Shown here: positions 25,979 to 33,468 of the stretch, piece after piece
How positions within the stretch are numbered: the first letter of the stretch is position 1
Layout: every line of letters begins with the position of its first letter
Origin: Halohasta litchfieldiae
Lineage (GTDB): Archaea > Halobacteriota > Halobacteria > Halobacteriales > Haloferacaceae
Length of the DNA: 64,000 nucleotides
Assembly (NCBI RefSeq): GCF_002788215.1
Contig: NZ_CP024845.1
Span: forward strand, 2,976,001 to 3,040,000
Direction of reading: 5' to 3'
Notes under the pieces: generated by a model
Databases searched by the model: none
What the model was told of the DNA's origin: nothing
The model's input: only the letters and a program-made list of their open reading frames with translations
Program-made: the position numbers and the translations under genes

Positions 25979-28003
25979 GTGAGTACGGACGCCAGCGAGG
26001 AGCAACCGACGGTTATCGGCGTCGACGTCGGCGGTACCTTCACTGATGTCGTCCTGTTGGCCGACGGTGAACTGACGACACTGAAAGTACCGACCACCAA
26101 AGACCAAAGCAAGGGCGTTATGCAGGGCCTAACGCGGGCCTGTTCGGCCGCAGATATCGCCCCGAGTGAGATCGATGCGTTCAGCCACGCGATGACCGTC
26201 TCGGTCAACGCCTTGTTGGAGGAAAACGGCGCAAAAACGGCGCTGATTACCACCGAGGGGTTCCGGGATGTGCTCGAAATCGGTCGACAGGACCGCCCCG
26301 CACTTTACGATCTGAACGCCGACAAACCGACGCCACTCGTTCCCCGACGGCGACGGTTTGAACTCGGCGAACGGGCGACAACAGAGGGTATCGAACGGCC
26401 AGTCGACGACAGTGAGATCGACAGGCTCGTCGACACAATCGTCGACAGTGAAATTGAAAGCGTCGCCGTCTGTCTGCTTCATGCCTACGCCCATCCGGAC
26501 AACGAAAAACGGGTCGCAGCGCGACTCCGTGAGCGGCTCGATGTTCCGGTGTCTGCCTCCCATGAGGTGCTGGCGGAGTTCCGCGAGTACGAACGGAGTT
26601 CGACGACAGTAGTCGACGCCTACGTCCGTCCGCCAATCGAACGCTATCTCTCACGACTCGAAGGGCGCGCCGTCGACGCTGGTGTGCCAACCCCACGTAT
26701 TATGCAGTCCAACGGTGGCATCGCCGACAGCGAGACCGTCCGAAAGCGGGCAGTCACCACCGTTCTCTCCGGGCCCGCGGCGGGCGTTACCAGCGCGAGT
26801 GCGGTTGAAACCGACAAGGAGGGACTGATCACCTTCGATATGGGCGGTACCTCCAGCGATGTGAGTCTCGTCCGAGAGGGAGGCGCGGAGATCACAACCG
26901 ACGCCAAAATCGGTGGTCGACCCATCGGCGTGCCGATGGTCGACGTCCATACGGTCGGCGCGGGCGGCGGCTCGATTGGGTGGGTCGACGCCGGTGGCGC
27001 GCTTCGGGTCGGCCCGGAGTCCGCCGGCGCGATGCCGGGACCCGCGGCCTACGGTCGCGGCGGCACCAAGCCGACGGTCACCGACGCCAACCTCGTGTTG
27101 GGGTATATCGGCGACGACGCCGAACTCGGCGGTGATCTTTCGCTGGATGCCGAGGCCGCACGGACAGCACTCGACTCGCTCGCAGCAGAGGCCGGGGTAG
27201 ACGGCCCACTAGCTGCCGCCCGCGGTGTCTACCGAATTGCCAACGCCAACATGACACGGGCGATTCGGGCGGTCACGGTCGAACGCGGCCACGATCCACG
27301 CCAGTTTGGCCTCTGTGCGTTCGGCGGCGCTGGCCCGATGCACGCCGCGCAGATGGCCGAAACGCTCGGCGTCGACAGGGTAGTCGTCCCCTACGCCAGC
27401 GGCGTCCGGTCGGCGTTCGGCCTGCTGTCGGCCGACGAGAAACACGACGCGGCCCAAACAGTTCGAACACCGCTTTCGGCGGTCGACTCGGAGTTAATTG
27501 ACGAGACGCTCTCGGAACTCCGGTCGGATGTGCTCTCTCGGCTGGGTTCTGGAGTCGACGAGACGGCGGCGAGAGTCGAGTATGCGGCTGATCTCCGCTA
27601 CAGCGGCCAGAGCTTCGAACTCACCGTACCGATTTCGCGGCCGGTCGACATCGAGACGGTCGACTCGGCGTTCCACGCGGCTCACGAACAGAACTCGGGC
27701 TACCGAATGGACGATCCAGTCGAACTCGTCACGCTCCGGGCGACTGCAGTGGCCGAACGTGAGCCACCAGCAGTCGTCTACGAGCCGGAGGCACCGGCCC
27801 AGATTGGCCACCGGGAGGCGTTTTTCGACGACGAGTTTGTCGAGACACCGATCTACAACCGTGGTGAGATTGCGGTCGACCACTCGGTTGGGGGCCCAGC
27901 GATCATCGAGGCCGACGAGTCGACGACGGTTGTCCCACCTACCTGGACGGCGACCGTCAGTGCGGATGGGACACTCAGACTCAGACGGGAGGACTCTATA
28001 TGA
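25979..28003 (+). CDS. hyuA: Hydantoinase/5-oxoprolinase subunit A
   Basis: A 674-aa ATP-dependent hydrolase subunit of the HyuA family. GVDVGGTFTDVVLL at the N terminus is the actin-like phosphate loop, VNALLEENGAKTALITTEGF and FDMGGTSSDVSLV are family segments, and CAFGGAGPMHA lies in the C-terminal half. With HyuB it would open N-methylhydantoin, 5-oxoproline or a related ring. The start is GTG at 25979, supported by GGAG 8-12 nt upstream. It overlaps hyuB by 4 nt. Acetone carboxylase is the main related alternative, but no third subunit is present. Confidence 0.9.
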   Translation: MSTDASEEQPTVIGVDVGGTFTDVVLLADGELTTLKVPTTKDQSKGVMQGLTRACSAADIAPSEIDAFSHAMTVSVNALLEENGAKTALITTEGFRDVLEIGRQDRPALYDLNADKPTPLVPRRRRFELGERATTEGIERPVDDSEIDRLVDTIVDSEIESVAVCLLHAYAHPDNEKRVAARLRERLDVPVSASHEVLAEFREYERSSTTVVDAYVRPPIERYLSRLEGRAVDAGVPTPRIMQSNGGIADSETVRKRAVTTVLSGPAAGVTSASAVETDKEGLITFDMGGTSSDVSLVREGGAEITTDAKIGGRPIGVPMVDVHTVGAGGGSIGWVDAGGALRVGPESAGAMPGPAAYGRGGTKPTVTDANLVLGYIGDDAELGGDLSLDAEAARTALDSLAAEAGVDGPLAAARGVYRIANANMTRAIRAVTVERGHDPRQFGLCAFGGAGPMHAAQMAETLGVDRVVVPYASGVRSAFGLLSADEKHDAAQTVRTPLSAVDSELIDETLSELRSDVLSRLGSGVDETAARVEYAADLRYSGQSFELTVPISRPVDIETVDSAFHAAHEQNSGYRMDDPVELVTLRATAVAEREPPAVVYEPEAPAQIGHREAFFDDEFVETPIYNRGEIAVDHSVGGPAIIEADESTTVVPPTWTATVSADGTLRLRREDSI

Positions 28004-29667
28004 CAGACACCACCGAAAGCTCCGATGTCGCCGAGGAGATTGATCCTGTGACGCTCGAAATCATGCGTAACCAGCTAGAGGGCGTCGCCGAGGAGATGGG
28101 ACAAGTGCTAGTAGCCGGTGCCTACTCGCCGAATATCAAGGAGCGACGGGACTGTTCGACCGCGCTGTTCGACACCGAGGGTCGACTCATAGCCCAAGCC
28201 GAACACATACCGGTTCATCTGGGTGCGATGCCGGAGGCCGTCGAGGCGGTCCGCCAACAGGACCCACAGCCGGGCGATATCTGGCTGCTCAACGACCCGT
28301 TTGCCGGTGGTACCCATCTCCCAGATCTGACGATGGTCTCGCCGATAACGCTCGACGGTGAGCCAGTCGGCTACGCCGTCTCGCGGGCCCACCATGCCGA
28401 TATCGGCGGGATGGTACCCGGAAGCATGCCTGCCGGGGCCAGAGAGATCTATCAGGAGGGAGTTCGGATTCCACCAGTCAGAATCGTTGCGGAGGGAGAA
28501 CGGAACGAGGAACTGCTGTCGCTGCTGTTGGCGAACGTCCGCAACAGCGAGGAACGACGGGCCGATCTTCGTGCACAGATCGCCGCCAACGACCGGGCCG
28601 AACTGCGGCTCTCGGAGCTTCGAGACGACCACGGCACCGAGACACTCCGCGCGGCTTTCGACGCCGTCATCGACTATTCCCGAGAGCGCATGGAAGCCGC
28701 AATCGCGGAGCTTCCAACCGGTACGTTCGCCGCCGAAGACTTCCTCGAAGGCGACGGCATCACCGACGAGGATGTCCCAATTAGGGCGCGTATAACGATT
28801 CACAACAACTCTTTGACCGTCGACTTTACCGACACGGCCCCACAGGTCGACGGTAACGTCAACGCGCCGCGAGCGGTCACCAAAAGTGCAGTCTACTTCG
28901 TCGTCCGCGCGGTGACTGATCCTGATATACCACCGAACGAGGGCTGTTATCAGCCCGTTTCGGTTGAGATTCCGAGTGGAAGTCTCCTTGATCCGGAGCC
29001 ACCTGCAGCCGTTGTGGGCGGCAACGTCGAGACCAGCCAGCGAGTAACTGATACGGTGCTGTCGGCGTTCGCGGAGGCAGTCCCCGACCAACTACCGGCA
29101 CAGGGACAGGGGACGATGAACAACCTCACAATCGGAAGCCGGGATGGCGAAGGGTTCAGCTACTACGAGACGATTGGTGGTGGGTTCGGCGGTCGACCGA
29201 CCAAAGATGGGATGGACGGCGTCCAAGTCGGGATGACGAACACGCTGAATACGCCGGTCGAGGCGCTTGAGGCCGAGTATCCGCTCCGGGTGACGCGCTA
29301 CGCGCTGCGCCCTGACAGCGGCGGTCGTGGCCAGTATCGCGGCGGGCTTGGCATCGAACGCCGCATAACAACCGAGGTTCCAGCCACCGTGTCACTACTG
29401 ACCGAGCGTCGACGCTACCCGCCTCGTGGCGTTGCTGGCGGCGAGGACGGCGCGTGTGGAACAAATTTGATCGATGGCGAGCCAGTGGGCGCGAAAACAA
29501 CAGTTGAGGTCGACGCCGGAACCACAGTCACAGTTCGAACACCGGGTGGCGGCGGTCACGGGCCACCGAAAAAACGGGACGAGCAGTCGACGGCGACTGA
29601 TGTTACCGATGGGAAACGGACCAAGTCGGTCGACCAAGAGCACACTGACGCCGAAGACGCCGAGTAG
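28000..29667 (+). CDS. hyuB: Hydantoinase/5-oxoprolinase subunit B
   Basis: A 555-aa partner of HyuA. IDPVTLEIMRNQLEGVAEEMG is the family opening (quoted in part), AEHIPVHLGAMPEAV, LNDPFAGGTHLPDLTMVSP and YETIGGGFGGRP follow in the usual order, and RTPGGGGHGPP closes the conserved part. A hydrophilic tail of about 30 residues is added after it. The start overlaps the hyuA stop as ATGA, so the two subunits are translationally coupled. Confidence 0.92.
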   Translation: MTDTTESSDVAEEIDPVTLEIMRNQLEGVAEEMGQVLVAGAYSPNIKERRDCSTALFDTEGRLIAQAEHIPVHLGAMPEAVEAVRQQDPQPGDIWLLNDPFAGGTHLPDLTMVSPITLDGEPVGYAVSRAHHADIGGMVPGSMPAGAREIYQEGVRIPPVRIVAEGERNEELLSLLLANVRNSEERRADLRAQIAANDRAELRLSELRDDHGTETLRAAFDAVIDYSRERMEAAIAELPTGTFAAEDFLEGDGITDEDVPIRARITIHNNSLTVDFTDTAPQVDGNVNAPRAVTKSAVYFVVRAVTDPDIPPNEGCYQPVSVEIPSGSLLDPEPPAAVVGGNVETSQRVTDTVLSAFAEAVPDQLPAQGQGTMNNLTIGSRDGEGFSYYETIGGGFGGRPTKDGMDGVQVGMTNTLNTPVEALEAEYPLRVTRYALRPDSGGRGQYRGGLGIERRITTEVPATVSLLTERRRYPPRGVAGGEDGACGTNLIDGEPVGAKTTVEVDAGTTVTVRTPGGGGHGPPKKRDEQSTATDVTDGKRTKSVDQEHTDAEDAE

Positions 29668-29674
29668 GCGGCGA

Positions 29675-29917
29675 CTACTCCGATGTCTCGTCGGCGGGAA
29701 CGGCTTCGGCCTGCCACTCGTCGACCAACTGTTCGGCGGCTTCGCGGTTTTCGACAACTTCGTACTCGTAGCCGCGTCCCTCGTTGGCCTGATACAGCCG
29801 GTCGAGTCGGACCGCAAACTGGTCGTCAGTGCGTCGACGGAGCCGGATGCTTGCGTTGTCGTCGGCGCGAGTCCACTCTTCGAGACCGTCTTCGGCTGTC
29901 GTCTGCTCCCAATCCAT
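29675..29917 (-). CDS. Small conserved-type acidic protein, unknown function
   Basis: An 80-aa acidic protein (many Asp/Glu, few Lys), with WEQTTAEDGLEEWTRADD at its start and AAEQLVDEWQAEAVPADE near the end. The composition is that of a genuine haloarchaeal cytoplasmic protein. I recognise no catalytic motif. It converges with hyuB (7-bp gap). The upstream region holds a perfect dyad at 29944-29961 where promoter elements would be expected, followed by a long hairpin. Confidence 0.65.
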   Translation of the reverse strand: MDWEQTTAEDGLEEWTRADDNASIRLRRRTDDQFAVRLDRLYQANEGRGYEYEVVENREAAEQLVDEWQAEAVPADETSE

Positions 29918-29943
29918 GCCGTATCAACGGGAGGCGGCTACAC

Positions 29944-29961
29944 GTACGTTACGGAACGTAC
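29944..29961. promoter_or_regulatory. 18-bp dyad upstream of small acidic gene
   Basis: GTACGTT-ACGG-AACGTAC is a perfect 7-bp inverted repeat with a 4-nt centre, 27-44 bp upstream of the ATG at 29917 (minus strand). This overlaps the expected TATA/BRE area, so it may be a regulator site or the base of an RNA hairpin. Confidence 0.4.
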
Positions 29962-29974
29962 CTTTCATACTGTC

Positions 29975-30038
29975 TGCTGTAGACGGTTCCCGCTTGACCA
30001 CCTAACGGTCGGGGTCAAGACGGGAACTTCCTACAGCA
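29975..30038. other. Long near-perfect hairpin, 22 paired bases
   Basis: Three consecutive helices pair: 29975-29982 with 30031-30038 (8 bp), 29986-29992 with 30021-30027 (7 bp) and 29993-29999 with 30013-30019 (7 bp), with a 3x3 internal loop, one bulged A at 30020 and a 13-nt loop. It lies 7 nt beyond the stop of the 56-aa zinc-ribbon gene on the minus strand. There is no clear U run after it, so it is not a typical archaeal terminator; it could be a processing or stability element. Confidence 0.6.
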
Positions 30039-30045
30039 AACCGTA

Positions 30046-30216
30046 TCAGTCGGACTGAGCGGTTGCAGCCAGCTGCTGTTCCTCACCGCCTTCGGCCGAC
30101 CGAATGACCGTTCCACAGTTCGGACAGAGCGGGTAACCGAAATCGTCGTATCGGGTTGCAGTTGGAATGATGTTACAGGAGGGACACGCGTTCGCGGAGA
30201 GCCATTGGAAGGGCAT
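30046..30216 (-). CDS. 56-aa zinc-ribbon protein
   Basis: A very short ORF, ATG at 30216 to TGA at 30046-30048. It encodes a single zinc ribbon: ACPSCN (Cys11, Cys14) and PLCPNCGT (Cys31, Cys34), 16 residues apart, then a Glu/Gln/Ala-rich tail. The fourfold cysteine pattern and codon quality argue that it is real. Such proteins may bind nucleic acid or another protein; the specific role is unknown. It is divergent from the M24 peptidase and upstream of the long hairpin. Confidence 0.7.
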   Translation of the reverse strand: MPFQWLSANACPSCNIIPTATRYDDFGYPLCPNCGTVIRSAEGGEEQQLAATAQSD

Positions 30217-30330
30217 ACACCATCTGTTTTCGGTATCCTACCTAAGTAATCGGCCTCTAGCTTTTAAAGCGATGTTTCAGACACTGGTTTCGGTCGACAC
30301 TGCTTTGGAGATGGCCGGACAGATACTGCC

Positions 30331-31437
30331 ATGTCATCACATGCGGATCGATTGGCGGCCTGTCGACGGCGGCTTGCGGATGTCGACGCCGATGGGATCG
30401 TTTGTTTCCCGAGTCGAAATCTCGAATATCTCACCGGCTTCGCCGAGGAGCCAAGCGAGCGAGCACTGTTTTTGTTTCTGACGACCGATCACGAACCGGT
30501 GTTTTTCGTCCCCGAACTGGCCGCGCAACAAATTGAGGACCGAACTCCAGTCGACAGAATTCGAACGTGGAGCGACAGCGAGGGACCGACCGAACCGCTT
30601 GCAGAGTTGTGTTCGGAGCTTGGGCTCGACGGTGGCCACCTCCTTGTCGACGAGACGATGTGGGCGCGGTTTACCCAGCTGCTGGAGTCGATACTCCCGA
30701 ATACGACGTTTGGACTGGCCGACGAGCTACTGGCTGAACTTCGGATACGGAAGGACAACGCCGAACTCGCCGCACTCCGCCGGGCTGCGACAGCTGCCGA
30801 CACTGCAATGACGGCTGTTCGAGAGCTCGGCTCCGAGGCGGTCGGGATGACTGAAGCCGAACTCGCTAGCCGGATCGAAGCCGAACTCACCGCTGCTGGT
30901 GGGAAAGAACCTTCATTTGAGCTAATCGTCGGCTCGGGGGCCAACGGCGCAATGCCACACCACACCCATGGCGACCGTACCATCGAATCGGGCGACCCTG
31001 TGGTTCTGGATTTCGGAACCCGCGTCGACGGCTACCCCTCCGACCAAACCCGAACAGTTGTCTTCGACGGCGAGCCCAGCGAGGAGTTTAAAAGGGTCCA
31101 CGATATCGTCAACCGGGCACAGCAGGCCGCTATCGAGACTGTTGAGCCGGGGATGACCGCAGGGAAGGTCGACGCGGCGGTCCGCGAGATCATCAGGGAG
31201 GCGGGCTACGGCGAGCAGTTCATCCACCGGACGGGCCACGGCGTCGGCCTTGATATTCACGAAGAACCACTGATCGTCGACGGTAGTGACCGCCTACTCG
31301 AACCACAGATGGTGTTTTCGGTGGAGCCGGGTGTATATCTCTCTGGCGAGTTCGGCGTCCGAATCGAGGATCTCGTGGTTGTAACTCAGGATGGCTGTGA
31401 GCGACTCAATACCACGTCGCGCGAGTGGCGTATATAA
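30331..31437 (+). CDS. M24 family aminopeptidase/Xaa-Pro dipeptidase
   Basis: A 368-aa creatinase-fold metallopeptidase. The N-terminal domain (residues 1 to about 130) is the creatinase N-domain; the catalytic domain shows all five metal ligands: two Asp in [16 protein letters not shown], His in [12 protein letters not shown], Glu in FSVEPGVY and Glu in [10 protein letters not shown]. It likely cleaves Xaa-Pro dipeptides or N-terminal Xaa-Pro bonds. A TATA-like cttttaaag is centred near 30264, giving a leader of about 40 nt. It converges with psmA. Confidence 0.9.
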   Translation: MSSHADRLAACRRRLADVDADGIVCFPSRNLEYLTGFAEEPSERALFLFLTTDHEPVFFVPELAAQQIEDRTPVDRIRTWSDSEGPTEPLAELCSELGLDGGHLLVDETMWARFTQLLESILPNTTFGLADELLAELRIRKDNAELAALRRAATAADTAMTAVRELGSEAVGMTEAELASRIEAELTAAGGKEPSFELIVGSGANGAMPHHTHGDRTIESGDPVVLDFGTRVDGYPSDQTRTVVFDGEPSEEFKRVHDIVNRAQQAAIETVEPGMTAGKVDAAVREIIREAGYGEQFIHRTGHGVGLDIHEEPLIVDGSDRLLEPQMVFSVEPGVYLSGEFGVRIEDLVVVTQDGCERLNTTSREWRI

Positions 31438-31451
31438 CAATTAGTCAGCGA

Positions 31452-32222
31452 CTACTCGTCTTCGTCGGCGTCGTCTTCTTCTTCTTCGTCGGTGGCCAGC
31501 AGTTCGGTTTCTTCGAGGACAGCTTCGACCTCGTCGACCGAGTACTGGTGGTAAGCTTCGTCCTCAACGGTGATCGTCGCCAGACCGAGTCCATCCGGTT
31601 CGAGCAGTTCATCTGTGGCATCCGACAGCGCGCCGAGTGCGAGTTCGATTCCCTCGTCGAGAGTCAGTTCCTCGGTGAATCCTTCTTCGAGGTATTCACG
31701 GATGTCGGCTCTGTTCTCGCCGATAGCCAGTGCTTTCCACTCGTAGGGCGTCCCCGACGGATCGGTCTCGAACAGTCGTGGCTCGCCGTTTTCGATGCCG
31801 CCGACCACCAGCGCAACCCCGAACGGTCGGGCACCGCCGATCTGGGTGTACTGCTGGATGTAGTCGGTAACCGTTTTGGTCAGCGTTTCGACGCCCATCG
31901 GCTCGCCGTAGCGGAGGTGTTCGACCTGTGCCTGTCGACGGGCGAAATCGATCAGTTGGCGGGCGTCAGCGACGTGGCCAGCCGAGGCGATGCCGACGTG
32001 GTCGTCGGCCTTGTGGAGCTTTTCGATGCTTTCGGGCTCCATAAGCGGCGAATGGCTACGTTTGTCTGCGAGCAGTACGACTCCGTCTGCGGTTCGGACG
32101 CCGATGGACGCCGAGCCGCGTTTGACTGCTTCGCGGGCGTATTCGACCTGGTAGAGTCGACCGTCCGGCGAGAAGATGGTGATGCCACGGTCGTACGCCT
32201 GCTGTTGGGATTGTCCCTGCAT
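31452..32222 (-). CDS. psmA: Proteasome alpha subunit
   Basis: A 256-aa alpha subunit of the 20S proteasome, forming the outer gating rings. AYDRGITIFSPDGRLYQVEYA is the canonical N-terminal signature (quoted in part), followed by VKRGSASIGVR and KLHKADDHVGIASAGHVADAR. The C-terminal tail is extremely acidic (a run of Glu and Asp), as usual in haloarchaea. It is the last gene of a folCP-rnp3-rnp2-psmA unit, 6 nt after rnp2; a second alpha subunit gene may exist elsewhere. Confidence 0.97.
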   Translation of the reverse strand: MQGQSQQQAYDRGITIFSPDGRLYQVEYAREAVKRGSASIGVRTADGVVLLADKRSHSPLMEPESIEKLHKADDHVGIASAGHVADARQLIDFARRQAQVEHLRYGEPMGVETLTKTVTDYIQQYTQIGGARPFGVALVVGGIENGEPRLFETDPSGTPYEWKALAIGENRADIREYLEEGFTEELTLDEGIELALGALSDATDELLEPDGLGLATITVEDEAYHQYSVDEVEAVLEETELLATDEEEEDDADEDE

Positions 32223-32228
32223 ATAATC

Positions 32229-32708
32229 TCACTCGAAATCGAGTTCCGTCGCACTCACCAACCCCCTCGGCATCGATACCTCGACTGCCTCACCCCGTGA
32301 GACAGCAGCCCGACGGGCGTCCGCGAATACGACGTGTCTCTGCTCGAAATCTCCGGTCCGGCGTCCTAAATAGCTTTCCTCACAGGCTCGGACGGTCCCC
32401 GAAATCCCACGAACGACAACCCCGACCGGCTCGCCGTCGATTGCGTCGACACAGGCCACTGCGGCTCGCGCAGCGTCGGTTTCGCCCCGCCGGACACGGA
32501 TGATCGTCTCTCCAACACCATCCTCGAACCGGAAATCGTACACCGTGAGGTCTGCATCGGCACTCCCCGGATCGCCCAGCAGGTTCCCCGCAGCATACCA
32601 GAGTTCCCGCTGGAAGGTCCCGCGGTCAATCTTTGCGTCGGGCGTCGACTCGATGTCGACCGCGAGATACCGCCACCGTGGCCGGATGTGTTTCGGGAGG
32701 TGTTTCAT
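32229..32708 (-). CDS. rnp2: RNase P protein component 2 (Pop5)
   Basis: A 159-aa archaeal RNase P subunit of the Pop5/Rpp14 family, which with the p30 subunit helps the RNA catalyse tRNA 5' end maturation. The start KHLPKHIRPRWRYLAVDIES matches the family opening; VRRGETDAARAAVACV and GISGTVRACEE are conserved core strands. The start is ATG at 32708, overlapping the rnp3 stop by 4 nt. Its partner p30 is encoded directly upstream, so the two are made together. Confidence 0.92.
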   Translation of the reverse strand: MKHLPKHIRPRWRYLAVDIESTPDAKIDRGTFQRELWYAAGNLLGDPGSADADLTVYDFRFEDGVGETIIRVRRGETDAARAAVACVDAIDGEPVGVVVRGISGTVRACEESYLGRRTGDFEQRHVVFADARRAAVSRGEAVEVSMPRGLVSATELDFE

Positions 32709-33430
32709 CGTGGCTCCTCCGGTTGGCTGTTGTCTGCAGTGTATCGGCCGCGTGTGACGCCCGGCTCGATGAACGAGTCGGCCGCTCGCTGCCTGTTGCG
32801 GGCCGCAAGCCGCTCCCACTCTTCGAGGCCGCTTTCGATCTGGGCGGCCGAAAACCCAATCTGCTCGCCGAGGGCGATCAGTTCCCGCGGGGCGCGAAGC
32901 CACAGATGGGTCGTCGCGCTCGCGCTGACAACGTATGGCGTGTCGTACTGGTCGACCAACTCACGGAGTTTGCGGAGTCCGCGGAGCGCTTGGACGCGCT
33001 GGCCGCCGCTGGATCGGAGGACGGGGCCGAAATCGAACTCGACGCGGACGCCGTGGGTTTTGGCGGCGCGGGCGAGTACGTGGTTGAAATTCCCGTCGCC
33101 AGCCATCGGTCGTGTGAGCACGTCGACCCGATCCTGTTCGACGGCGTACCGATTGAGTGCGTTCGTGCCGCCGCGGACCAAAAGCAGGGTACAGTCCCGT
33201 CGGAAGTTGCCTATCGATCCCGAGAGGCTGTCCGGACTGTCGGCCTCGACTTCGATTCCGGCAACGATGTCGACGCCATAGCGGTCGGCGATTGCCTCGG
33301 CGTCGTAGTCGGCGTCCCGCGTTCGGACAACGAGCCCATCGTAGCCGAGGCTCGCGGCCGTCTTCGCACAGCGGCTGACGGTGCTCGTCCCGTCGGGGTA
33401 GGCGGCGACCGCCTCGTACATACTCGTCAT
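32705..33430 (-). CDS. rnp3: RNase P protein component 3 (p30)
   Basis: A TIM-barrel-like p30 subunit (about 240 aa). MYEAVAAYPDGTSTVSRCAKTAASLGYDGLVVR (quoted in part) is the archaeal p30 opening, and DNFNH-type residues appear as MAGDGNFNHVLARAAKTHGVRVEFDF. Starts at 33430 (MTSMYEA) or 33421 (MYEA) are both possible; the frame reaches 33472. The stop overlaps rnp2 as ATGA. The gene lies about 40 nt after folCP. Confidence 0.9.
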   Translation of the reverse strand: MTSMYEAVAAYPDGTSTVSRCAKTAASLGYDGLVVRTRDADYDAEAIADRYGVDIVAGIEVEADSPDSLSGSIGNFRRDCTLLLVRGGTNALNRYAVEQDRVDVLTRPMAGDGNFNHVLARAAKTHGVRVEFDFGPVLRSSGGQRVQALRGLRKLRELVDQYDTPYVVSASATTHLWLRAPRELIALGEQIGFSAAQIESGLEEWERLAARNRQRAADSFIEPGVTRGRYTADNSQPEEPR

Positions 33431-33468
33431 TGTCGTGTCGGTGGCTTTGTGGTTCCGGTTCGCTCTGC

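Noticed and set aside
29975-30038. H/ACA guide RNA or BHB intron motif in the long hairpin
   Set aside because: No pseudouridylation pocket with an ACA box at the right distance, and no bulge-helix-bulge pattern.
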